Assembly (NCBI GenBank): GCA_050053515.1
Contig: JASFTQ010000275.1
Span: 1-6,578 of the forward strand
Direction: 5' to 3'
DNA length: 6,578 nt
Source of the DNA: G020354645 sp050053515
Lineage (GTDB): Bacteria; Desulfobacterota; Desulfobacteria; Desulfobacterales; G020354645
Of this stretch, positions 1 to 5,956 are shown piece by piece. Within the stretch, counting starts at the first letter, position 1, and each line of letters opens with the position of its first letter. Made by a program: the position numbers and the translations under genes. The notes beneath the pieces are model-generated. The model made no database searches and was not told the DNA's origin. It saw nothing but the letters and a program-made list of their open reading frames with translations.

Positions 1-368
1 ACAGGGTAGCCACCTTAAGTCTTATATGGTTTGCAGCTTTGATGATATGCTTTCTTTCTTTCAAAGATGTGCATGAATTGTGCCATTCTGTTAAGGCTTA
101 TTTAACCGGCTGAAAATATGCATAATACATGATTTTAAACCGATTATCTTTCAATTTTTTTATTAAGGATTAGAAAAAATCAGAACTTCAGTTTGAAATA
201 TTTCGAAATTAGAACTTCACATGGCCAAACTCGATAATGCTTATTTTGCCACTATCAGGACATAGATTACCCCATTTTGAAGGTATAAAAATGTCTGAAC
301 AGAGGCTGCCGATAAATTCTTAACCGAAAATATTTGATGGCATTTCACCCAAGTCGCTAGTCCGATTT
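1..368. other. Gene-free AT-rich region downstream of the hydrogenase operon
   Basis: No open frame of convincing length or coding character is visible on either strand. On the minus strand this is the region transcribed after the hydrogenase large-subunit stop codon, yet I see no strong GC stem followed by a T-run that would make a clear intrinsic terminator. Small structures present are a direct repeat AGAACTTCA at 182-190 and 211-219, and between its copies a perfect palindrome GAAATATTTC (195-204) overlapping a second one, TTTCGAAA (201-208). These could be part of a control region for a gene to the left of the window, but in DNA this AT-rich they may be chance. Confidence 0.5.
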
Positions 369-1637
369 TTAATGGACCGAACAGGATATACACGGATCAT
401 AGGCCCGCACCAGCATTTCACAAAGCTGTTTAACCTCGGTGTCCTGTTTACCTTTATTAACGGCCTGCTCAGCCAGCTCTTTCAGGTCATAATGAATATT
501 GGCATTATTCTGGGTGGTGGGTATAATGCAGTTGGCCTTTTCAATCAAGCCCCGTTCATTTATCAGATAATGATGGTATAAAATCCCTCTGGGAACTTCT
601 ACCGCGCCGACCCCCTCTCCTTCTTTCAGATTATATTCCGAGCGAATATCATCCAAATTGCAGTCTAAAAGTTCATCTATTATTTGGAGCGATTCGATCA
701 TAACGTGCACGCATTCCACAAGCTGTGCGATGTTATTCATAAAGGGGTTGTGGTTTAATGGTTTTATCCCAAATTCTTCTGCAATATGTTTGGCCTTCAG
801 AAAGTTGTAATTATTGTTTAGTCTTGCCAACGCTCCAACGGCGAAGGATTTTCGGCTTAGTTTTGCGAATTTGCTGGTTGTAAAATCCTCTTTATACTCA
901 TTGGTCATGGCGAGATAATCATTTTCGTTTTTCTGCACCCCGTCCGTTGAAATCAGCTTTCCACCGATCCAGGGGTAATTTTCTTCTCCTTGCAGGGAAA
1001 CATACTCTGTTTCCCGGATAAAATCCGGGACTTGAACCGATTTAAAGAGCTCCACAGTCTTTTCTGTATCAGAGATTCTCTCAGATATTTGTTCTCTTAA
1101 TTTATGAAGATCTTTTTTATTGGGCGCTTTACTGACGCCGCCCACGCACAAGCTTACCGGGTGAGTTGTTCTTCCGGCCAGAATATCGCACATATCGTTT
1201 GCCAGCCCTTTTAAGCGAAGCGCGATTTCCACAACCGCACGGTTTGATTGAACCAGCGGAATCACGCTACCCACGTTTAAATAATCCGGTGCGGCCAGGA
1301 AAAATAGATGAAGAAAATGACTCTGCAGGGTCTCGCCGTGTTTGGCAAGCAGCCGTATCTTTTTGGCAGTAAGCGGTATTTTTATTCCCAATGCATTCTC
1401 TATCGCTCTCAGAGATGCAAGGGCATGGCCGATTGAACAGATCCCGCAGATGCGCGATGTTAAAATGGGAGCCATCTCACAGGACATACCCCTGAGCATG
1501 GCTTCAAAGAACCGGGGTGTTTCCACGACAGCCCACGTGGCATCCACCAGTTTGCCGTTCTTAACAACAATATGTATATTTCCGTGGCCTTCCACCCGGC
1601 TGAGATGATGAACATTAATATTCATGTCAACTTTCAT
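369..1637 (-). CDS. hydA: [NiFe]-hydrogenase large (alpha, catalytic) subunit, group 3b type, lacking the C-terminal maturation tail
   Basis: Catalytic subunit of a cytoplasmic bidirectional [NiFe]-hydrogenase that makes or splits H2. The 422-residue product has the N-terminal RVEGHGN motif (Glu16), the first nickel motif RICGICSIGH (Cys64, Cys67, His71), GRTTHP near 155-160, a PRG arginine motif at 349-351 (active-site pocket in this superfamily) and the second nickel motif DPCISCSVH (Cys416, Cys419, His422). All four cysteine ligands of Ni-Fe are present. The start is the ATG at 1637: AAGGAG lies 10 bases upstream, and the gene overlaps the end of the delta gene by 11 bases. An ATG four codons later (1625) is possible; an in-frame start 16 codons upstream (1685) would lie deep in delta and is unlikely. 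The oddity is the C-terminus: TAA follows directly after His422, where homologues carry a short extension removed by an endopeptidase. The gene order matches Pyrococcus soluble hydrogenase. Function is confident; NAD versus NADP preference is not readable. Confidence 0.96.
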   Translation of the reverse strand: MKVDMNINVHHLSRVEGHGNIHIVVKNGKLVDATWAVVETPRFFEAMLRGMSCEMAPILTSRICGICSIGHALASLRAIENALGIKIPLTAKKIRLLAKHGETLQSHFLHLFFLAAPDYLNVGSVIPLVQSNRAVVEIALRLKGLANDMCDILAGRTTHPVSLCVGGVSKAPNKKDLHKLREQISERISDTEKTVELFKSVQVPDFIRETEYVSLQGEENYPWIGGKLISTDGVQKNENDYLAMTNEYKEDFTTSKFAKLSRKSFAVGALARLNNNYNFLKAKHIAEEFGIKPLNHNPFMNNIAQLVECVHVMIESLQIIDELLDCNLDDIRSEYNLKEGEGVGAVEVPRGILYHHYLINERGLIEKANCIIPTTQNNANIHYDLKELAEQAVNKGKQDTEVKQLCEMLVRAYDPCISCSVH

Positions 1638-2391
1638 TTCGCGCGATCTCCTTGAGTGAATTAAAAAATGAGGTTTTCTCGTCAATCTGTTCCAGGGAAA
1701 AGCCTTTCTCGGTCAAAATGTGCTTTAGTGAAGGCCAGTTGTTTTCTTCTGCAGGGCCTCTGCATCCATAGCAGGGCAGCTTGCCGTTGATGCAGACTGC
1801 GTTGCAACCGGCGCGGGTAATGGGGCCCAAACAGATCTTGCCTTCATCGAGCAGGCAGTGGTTGAGATTCTGTTTGCATTCAACACAGACAGGATATTTC
1901 TTGAAACGAAAATCGGCACCCAAAACAAGATGCAGCACAATGCTCTCAAATTCAGCCTTGGATATCGGGCAGCCGGGAATTTCAAAATCGACGGCCACCA
2001 CTTCTTTCACACTTTTGACGGGCAGGGTCTCTACGGAATTATTCCCGTAAACCTCGTTAACCACATCCTCAACCGAAAAACTATTTTTTAATGAATTTAC
2101 ACCACCATAACAAGCACAGGTCCCAAGGGCCACCAGCAGCTTTGCCCGTTTTCTAATTTTTTTCAGTCGCTCGATTTCATCCTGTCTTGAAACTGCCCCT
2201 TCAATGAAGGCAATTTCAAAGTCGTCTTTTTTTTCCGAAGAAATTTCGCGAAAATTTACCACTTCAACCATGGAGAGAAAATCGATCAGGCTATCCTCTT
2301 TATTGGCGATCTGTAATTGGCATCCTTCACAGCAGGTGAAATCAAAAAAAGCTACTTTAGGTTTCCTGATTTCTATTCCCAGATAATTCAA
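1627..2391 (-). CDS. hydD: [NiFe]-hydrogenase small (delta) subunit with three Fe-S clusters
   Basis: Electron-transfer partner of the catalytic subunit, 254 residues, of the NADH:quinone oxidoreductase 20-kDa (NuoB-like) family. The proximal [4Fe-4S] ligand pattern is visible as CCEGCQL (Cys21, Cys24), GTCACYGG (Cys92/Cys94) and PGCP (Cys141). The C-terminal part holds eight more cysteines (169, 172, 179, 187, 196, 200, 207, 210), enough for two further cubane clusters, as in group 3 enzymes. There is no Tat signal peptide or membrane anchor, so the enzyme should be cytoplasmic. The start codon is TTG at 2391, 6 bases after GGAGG; no ATG nearby fits better. The gene starts 12 bases after gamma ends and overlaps the large-subunit gene by 11 bases. 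The family is certain; the label delta follows the Pyrococcus sulfhydrogenase naming. Confidence 0.95.
   Translation of the reverse strand: MNYLGIEIRKPKVAFFDFTCCEGCQLQIANKEDSLIDFLSMVEVVNFREISSEKKDDFEIAFIEGAVSRQDEIERLKKIRKRAKLLVALGTCACYGGVNSLKNSFSVEDVVNEVYGNNSVETLPVKSVKEVVAVDFEIPGCPISKAEFESIVLHLVLGADFRFKKYPVCVECKQNLNHCLLDEGKICLGPITRAGCNAVCINGKLPCYGCRGPAEENNWPSLKHILTEKGFSLEQIDEKTSFFNSLKEIARNES
1648..1653 (-). promoter_or_regulatory. Ribosome binding site of the hydrogenase large subunit
   Basis: AAGGAG on the minus strand, 10 bases before the ATG at 1637 and inside the last codons of the delta gene. It favours this start over the upstream in-frame start at 1685 and suggests translational coupling with delta. 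Confidence 0.65.
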
Positions 2392-2397
2392 TTTAAG

Positions 2398-2405
2398 CCT
2401 CCTTT
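2398..2405 (-). promoter_or_regulatory. Strong ribosome binding site setting a TTG start
   Basis: AAAGGAGG on the minus strand, with 6 bases between GGAGG and the TTG at 2391. It overlaps the stop codon of the gamma gene (2404-2406), so a ribosome ending on gamma sits on the delta initiation site. This is the main reason for accepting TTG as the start. Confidence 0.75.
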
Positions 2406-3312
2406 ATATAGCTTCTTTTAAATTCATTACCGTCCAATAATCCATAACCGGACCGTCCACACAGGTGAAAGTAGACCCCACCATACACCGGCAGCACTTT
2501 CCCATACCGCAGTGCATTCTTCTTTCAAGTGTGACAAACATGCGGTTCATGGGAATCCCGACCTGGTTTAAATGGTTACAGACAAATTTGAACATAACCG
2601 GCGGGCCGCAGACGATGGCATAGGTTCTTTGGGGGTCGATATCAACTTCATTAAAAAGTTCGGTAATCAAGCCGGTCCTGCCTTTCCAGTTTTCATCAGG
2701 TTCTTCTACGATAAGATGGATGTCATAATTGTAAATCTTGCCCCACATATCGAACTGATAGTCAAACAGGATGTCTTTCGGTCTTTTGGTACCGTACATG
2801 ATGACAACATCGGCATACTCGGATCTGTGTTCGTTTACCCAGTAAATCGGTGCCCTCAGCGGTGCCAGCCCCAAGCCTCCGGCAATCAGAAGGATATTGT
2901 GGCCCACCATTCGCTCCATAGGGAAATGGGTCCCGAATGGCCCCCTAACACCGACTTTAGTGCCGATGCCAACCCGGTGGAGCATATTGGTTACCTTTCC
3001 GGCCTTTCTGATGCATAGCCCTATTCGCTCTCTGATGGCGGAGGAGCCGGATATTGAAATCGGGATTTCTCCGAAGCCCGGCAATTCAAGCATAAGGAAC
3101 TGCCCCGGTCGAAAGTTGAAAAACTTGCTTTCATCAGGATCCATGATTTTGAGGTGGAAAAGTTTTTCCATATCGGTAAGTTTTACGATATTGGTGATCA
3201 TGCATTCATAGACTTTATCGGTTTGCATTAAGTGACTCTTCCGATTAAAATCCGGAGATCCCGCCATAAATGGTTCTGCAGCAATGTTTTCCCTTGGAAT
3301 TTCATACCTCAT
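2404..3312 (-). CDS. hydG: Hydrogenase gamma subunit: FAD/NAD(P)-binding diaphorase with [2Fe-2S] site
   Basis: Flavoprotein subunit that exchanges electrons between NAD(P)(H) and the hydrogenase Fe-S chain. It belongs to the ferredoxin-NADP reductase superfamily, in the branch with anaerobic sulfite reductase AsrB and dihydroorotate dehydrogenase PyrK. In the 302-residue product, RPGQF (68-72) and PISIS (84-88) mark the FAD domain, GGLGLAPL (145-152) and CGPP (235-238) the nucleotide domain. A C-terminal CGMGKCCRC...C pattern (Cys268, Cys273, Cys276, Cys284) should bind [2Fe-2S]. The ATG at 3312 is chosen because it forms an ATGA overlap with the beta stop and has GGAGG 7 bases upstream; an in-frame start 30 codons earlier lies inside beta and gives sequence unlike the family. 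hydG is the Pyrococcus furiosus subunit name and is unrelated to the [FeFe]-hydrogenase maturase HydG. NAD versus NADP cannot be decided by eye. Confidence 0.94.
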   Translation of the reverse strand: MRYEIPRENIAAEPFMAGSPDFNRKSHLMQTDKVYECMITNIVKLTDMEKLFHLKIMDPDESKFFNFRPGQFLMLELPGFGEIPISISGSSAIRERIGLCIRKAGKVTNMLHRVGIGTKVGVRGPFGTHFPMERMVGHNILLIAGGLGLAPLRAPIYWVNEHRSEYADVVIMYGTKRPKDILFDYQFDMWGKIYNYDIHLIVEEPDENWKGRTGLITELFNEVDIDPQRTYAIVCGPPVMFKFVCNHLNQVGIPMNRMFVTLERRMHCGMGKCCRCMVGSTFTCVDGPVMDYWTVMNLKEAI

Positions 3313-4352
3313 TTCAAACCCTCCATTCTCAGGTCGTGAATGACATCTATTGGATTGATTCCAGCCGGACAAGCTATGCCGCATCGGTTGCATCCGACAC
3401 ACTTGGGTTCATCGTAGCTTTCGACAAACCCCCTGTGCTGGTGGTAAAATCTGTACTTCAAGCGGGTTGCAGGCTCCGGCCTGAAGTTATGACCGCCGGC
3501 AACCTCGGCAAAGTCAATCAAGTTGCAGGAATACAGCATTTTGTCTTTGAAAGCGAACTTTAAAGAGGTGTCGATGTTTTCTTCAATTGTAAAGCAATAA
3601 CACGTCGGGCAAACCATGGCGCAGTTTCCACAGCTTAAACACTTATCCCCCCACTTTTTCCAGACATCGGATTCGAATTCAATATCCATCAGATTGGGAA
3701 GACCTGTTACAGAAACTTTAGTTTTAAACAGGCTCGCGATTCTCTTTTTTTCCGCGATGTATTTTTCCTCATCCTCTGTTTCGATATCATTAATTTGGAT
3801 ATTTCTTAACAGGTTAAATGCCTGTGAGGAGTTTATTTGCATAAAGTATTTATCTCCGATATCCGTCAGAAATAGGTCAAATCCATGCAAAGCCTCATCA
3901 GAATTTAAAGACTGGCAAAAACAGTCCTGCATGGGTTCATGGTCAAGTCCAATCAAAAAAGTATTCCTTCTGCGGGCGACATAGTAAGGGCTTGGATATT
4001 TACTCTTCATGAGGACATTGTCGAGCTTCAGCAGGCCATTGATATCACAGGCACGCACGCCTACGATCACGCGTGGATGGATGGAATATTCGATCTGTTG
4101 GGTCCACTCATTTTTATCGAATCGAAATGTTGATAGGCGCTCTTTAAAAGGTAGAAAAAAGTTTTTAAGCGATGAATAGGTCTTGGTGTAATTCAACGCT
4201 ATTTCATCGAATGTGTAAACCTGCTGGAACTGAGAAACAGGATTTCCTGCTGTATCTTTGGCCGTCATTTTGGGAGCGATGACTACATTTTCTTCTATGA
4301 CACCGTTTATAAACAGCTTAAAATCAGCCTTGGAAATAGTCTTAAACAGCAT
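3309..4352 (-). CDS. hydB: Hydrogenase beta subunit: dicluster [4Fe-4S] electron-transfer protein
   Basis: Fe-S subunit that passes electrons between the gamma flavoprotein and the delta/alpha dimer; related to anaerobic sulfite reductase AsrA and to sulfhydrogenase subunit B. The 347-residue product has an N-terminal domain without cofactors but with the family-typical VGVRACDINGLLKLD stretch (97-111). Two ferredoxin motifs follow: CLSCGNCAMVCP (Cys238, 241, 244, 248) and CVGCNRCGIACPAG (Cys318, 321, 324, 328). Two extra cysteines (251, 253) follow the first motif. It starts with ATG at 4352, with AAAGGAG at 4360-4366, 7 bases upstream. It is the first gene of the beta-gamma-delta-alpha operon and its TGA overlaps the gamma ATG by four bases. 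The similarity to AsrA is why enzymes of this type are called sulfhydrogenases. A stand-alone sulfite reductase subunit is excluded by the hydrogenase genes that follow. Confidence 0.94.
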   Translation of the reverse strand: MLFKTISKADFKLFINGVIEENVVIAPKMTAKDTAGNPVSQFQQVYTFDEIALNYTKTYSSLKNFFLPFKERLSTFRFDKNEWTQQIEYSIHPRVIVGVRACDINGLLKLDNVLMKSKYPSPYYVARRRNTFLIGLDHEPMQDCFCQSLNSDEALHGFDLFLTDIGDKYFMQINSSQAFNLLRNIQINDIETEDEEKYIAEKKRIASLFKTKVSVTGLPNLMDIEFESDVWKKWGDKCLSCGNCAMVCPTCYCFTIEENIDTSLKFAFKDKMLYSCNLIDFAEVAGGHNFRPEPATRLKYRFYHQHRGFVESYDEPKCVGCNRCGIACPAGINPIDVIHDLRMEGLK

Positions 4353-4716
4353 TTGAAAGCTCCTTTAATTAGGCAGTATTGTGTCCCAGAAATAAGGTCA
4401 AAAAGTGAATTTGTTTTATGCAATGATTGAAACTAAGGGTTATACGCTTTTTGCTGTAAGTGCCGAAATTGCCCAACCCGGCCCACCACAATTATGGTAC
4501 ATTTGCATTCATAATAACCGACTATAACATAAAAGGAGATGAAGCACACAAGTTTTTTCGGTGAGAACAAATTCAATAATCAATCATCAAAGCAGTCTTC
4601 ATATGAAAGAGGTACAATCGTTGTCGGAAAAGAAGAAGAAAATATCTCTGGCATCATACGACTTCATTATTGGAATTTGCACATAATATGCAGGGAAACG
4701 GTTTATATTTATCATG
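4353..4716. other. Intergenic region carrying the leader of the hydrogenase operon
   Basis: This 364-base gap separates the methyltransferase stop from the beta-subunit start, so the hydrogenase promoter probably lies here. I cannot place it with confidence. On the minus strand TTGACC (4396-4401) resembles a -35 box, but the nearest -10-like hexamer AATACT (4375-4380) has a 15-base spacer and would leave almost no leader before the Shine-Dalgarno sequence. No good sigma-54 GG-N10-GC pair was found. Dyads seen are ATTATG/CATAAT (4491-4496 and 4510-4515, 13-base loop) and a near-palindrome TGCACATAATATGCA at 4678-4692 just past the methyltransferase gene. No T-run follows the latter, so it is not a clear terminator. 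Confidence 0.45.
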
Positions 4717-5301
4717 TCAGCCGACTTTGCGAAAAACTGTGTCATGGTGCAAGAACAGTCCGCGGGTCAGACCCTGGTGATCCAATGCATAAAGCCCGCA
4801 TTGCGTAAACGAAGATTTGACGTTTTCATAGGTGTATAAACTATAATTCTTGATGATGGGTCGAAGTACTCGAATGAGCGACCCGGGAAAAGCCAGGTCG
4901 CTCCAGATCAGATATCCTTCGTGGCGCAATACACGGACAATTTCCGTTAAAGCCAGACGCCATGCCGGTATATGGTGAAAGACATTTTGAGATATTACCA
5001 AATCAAACGCATTGTTTTCAAAGCTGAGTGCGGTTGCATCTTCGACCGCGAAGTGCAGTTTTTCATGCTCGGATTGCAATGTCTTTGCGAGGTCTATTTC
5101 TGCCGCATCGTAATCTGTCCCGTAAACGTTCATTCCATAGGTTTCGGCCAGAAAAGCCGATACCATGCCAATACCGCAACCGATTTCGAGTACGTTGTGT
5201 AAAGTTTTTATCTCTAGTTTATCGAGAGCTTGGCGAACTTTTCCAATATTGAGTCGGGCTTTCTTTTTTCTGTTAACAAACTTTTTTTCGAGCCATGCCA
5301 T
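4717..5301 (-). CDS. Class I SAM-dependent methyltransferase (Methyltransf_11-like), substrate unknown
   Basis: Rossmann-fold methyltransferase of 194 residues from the chosen start. Motif I is VLEIGCGIG (37-45), an acidic residue ends the second strand in YGTDYD (Asp63), EDATALSF (87-94) and FDLVISQNVFHHI (99-111) form the following motifs, and LRHEGYLIWSDL (125-136) is the post-motif III strand. There is no membrane segment, so it should be cytosolic. The start is uncertain: no good Shine-Dalgarno sequence precedes any candidate. I prefer the ATG at 5301 because the product then begins MAWLEKKFVNRKKKA, a beginning I recall for short methyltransferases of this type; the ATG at 5307 or a TTG at 5343 would add 2 or 14 residues. 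It stands alone, with gaps of over 350 bases on both sides, so context gives no substrate. Small molecule, lipid or quinone substrates are all possible. Confidence 0.85.
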   Translation of the reverse strand: MAWLEKKFVNRKKKARLNIGKVRQALDKLEIKTLHNVLEIGCGIGMVSAFLAETYGMNVYGTDYDAAEIDLAKTLQSEHEKLHFAVEDATALSFENNAFDLVISQNVFHHIPAWRLALTEIVRVLRHEGYLIWSDLAFPGSLIRVLRPIIKNYSLYTYENVKSSFTQCGLYALDHQGLTRGLFLHHDTVFRKVG

Positions 5302-5656
5302 ATGCATGTTGGATACCGTGAACTGAAAGCTGAATAGATGCAAAGTGAAATAGATATTGATACCGGCAAGATACTACCCGAATCTTGTATGAAAATTGAT
5401 GAGAATTTTGCAAATGCTGAAATTTAGCGAGTTTTTACAACATTACCCAATCGTACAATTTAATCTAGATGGTAAATCGGATGATGATCTATTTTTCTCA
5501 TCAATTTTCACCCGGAGGGCGAGCCGGAGGCTTCCATCTGCGGCCTTACTAAGGGCTCGTAATCCCGCTCATAGCTGGATGACTTCGCCCTTAGATGCCT
5601 TGCATATGAAAACCCCCGACTCGTGTAAAATTCAGGTACTAACCGAACAACTCTCT
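5302..5656. other. Gene-free region with inverted repeats and a GC-rich degenerate-looking segment
   Basis: No gene is supported here. The half nearest the methyltransferase (to about 5510) is AT-rich and contains the 16-bp inverted repeat listed separately. From about 5511 to 5625 the composition turns GC-rich, with a direct repeat CCGGAGG (5512-5518 and 5524-5530) and an 8-bp inverted repeat CTAAGGGC/GCCCTTAG (5549-5556 and 5587-5594, 30-base loop). On the minus strand a 41-codon stretch without stops runs between TGA at 5571-5569 and TAA at 5445-5443, and the same frame is also open upstream of the TGA. It has no plausible start or ribosome binding site. It may be a decayed gene or a non-coding repeat. 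Confidence 0.4.
5390..5510. repeat. Perfect 16-bp inverted repeat flanking 89 bases
   Basis: The left arm TGAAAATTGATGAGAA (5390-5405) is the exact reverse complement of the right arm (5495-5510). The enclosed 89 bases are AT-rich and non-coding. The layout resembles the ends of a small non-autonomous element, but the bases next to the two arms (GTA on the left, CCC on the right) show no target-site duplication. The arms could also form a long-loop RNA hairpin. The repeat itself is certain; its meaning is not. Confidence 0.6.
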
Positions 5657-5881
5657 TTACACTCTTGTCATAGCAGCACCGCATTTAGGACACTTCTGCT
5701 CAAAGCAGGGTGTTCCCAATTTGTGGGAAACTGTTTTACCGCAGTTTGGACAGATACAATCTCCGCCGGGGCCTGCTGCAAAGCCACCACCTCGACCGCG
5801 ACCTTTACCACCACCGGGTCGCATGCCTCTGCCCGTACCGGGACCTTGACCGCGTGGGCCTGTTCCATCGCCTCTTGGCAT
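5657..5881 (-). CDS. Small Gly/Arg-rich protein with C-terminal zinc ribbon (DUF5320-like N-terminus)
   Basis: A 74-residue protein in two parts. Residues 1-40 are a low-complexity Gly/Arg/Pro segment beginning MPRGDGTGPRGQGPGTGRG, the signature of small proteins often annotated DUF5320. Residues 41-74 hold six cysteines (42, 44, 47, 59, 64, 67) arranged as CPNCGK...C...CPKCG, a rubredoxin-like zinc ribbon that could bind Zn or Fe. The ATG at 5881 is chosen because the very strong AAGGAGGTGA lies at 5887-5896; a TTG six codons earlier (5899) would lie upstream of and beyond that site. The gene lies 75 bases after mrp and is probably co-transcribed or controlled from the palindrome in the gap. 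From memory, proteins of this kind often sit beside Mrp and NifX/NifB-like genes in anaerobes, which hints at metal or Fe-S handling, but the function is unknown. Confidence 0.88.
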   Translation of the reverse strand: MPRGDGTGPRGQGPGTGRGMRPGGGKGRGRGGGFAAGPGGDCICPNCGKTVSHKLGTPCFEQKCPKCGAAMTRV

Positions 5882-5886
5882 TTTAG

Positions 5887-5896
5887 TCACCTCCTT
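5887..5896 (-). promoter_or_regulatory. Extended Shine-Dalgarno of the small zinc-ribbon gene
   Basis: AAGGAGGTGA on the minus strand, with 8 bases from GGAGG to the ATG at 5881. It is close to a full anti-16S match and rules out the upstream TTG at 5899, suggesting high translation of this small protein. Confidence 0.8.
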
Positions 5897-5916
5897 CAAT
5901 AAAATGATAATACTTA

Positions 5917-5928
5917 TTCGATATCGAA
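5917..5928. promoter_or_regulatory. Perfect 12-bp palindrome upstream of the zinc-ribbon gene, operator-like
   Basis: TTCGATATCGAA is self-complementary over all 12 bases and ends 36 bases before the small gene's ATG. On the minus strand it is followed by TATTAT (5907-5912), a fair -10 hexamer, which would put the palindrome in the -35/-10 spacer. The matching -35 position reads GCTTAA and is weak. This could be a repressor or activator site controlling the small gene separately from mrp. No known regulator motif is recognised, and the promoter reading is inference. Confidence 0.3.
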
Positions 5929-5956
5929 ATTAAGCCGGAAATCCTATTGCCATGCG

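Noticed and set aside
291..323. Ten-codon plus-strand frame MSEQRLPINS
   Set aside because: Too short, with only a weak purine stretch upstream and no supporting context.
1638..1685. Extended N-terminus for the hydrogenase large subunit
   Set aside because: These 16 extra codons lie wholly inside the delta gene and give sequence unlike the family; the ATG at 1637 has its own ribosome binding site.
2572..3018. Plus-strand open frame of 148 codons
   Set aside because: Shadow of the gamma-subunit gene, whose FAD, NAD(P) and Fe-S motifs are clear on the minus strand.
3313..3402. Extended N-terminus for the gamma subunit
   Set aside because: It lies inside the beta gene over its second ferredoxin motif, whereas the ATG at 3312 has a GGAGG site and an ATGA overlap.
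4445..4500. Possible sigma-54 promoter on the minus strand (GGCAC followed by AGCA)
   Set aside because: The GG and GC dinucleotides are 8 bases apart rather than the required 10, and the -12 element is poor.
4539..4808. Plus-strand open frame of 89 codons starting MKHTSFFGENKF
   Set aside because: AAAAGGAG abuts the ATG with no spacer, the second half runs antisense to the conserved C-terminus of the methyltransferase, and the product has no recognisable domain.
5549..5650. Possible integron attC-like site, from the inverted repeat and the nearby AACCGAAC
   Set aside because: The core sites do not match the paired RYYYAAC/GTTRRRY layout, and no integrase or cassette structure is visible.
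5396..5902. Plus-strand open frame of 168 codons
   Set aside because: It is antisense to the zinc-ribbon gene, whose repetitive Gly/Arg codons keep the opposite strand open; its product is Ser/Thr/Ala-rich low complexity and it also runs through the inverted repeat region.
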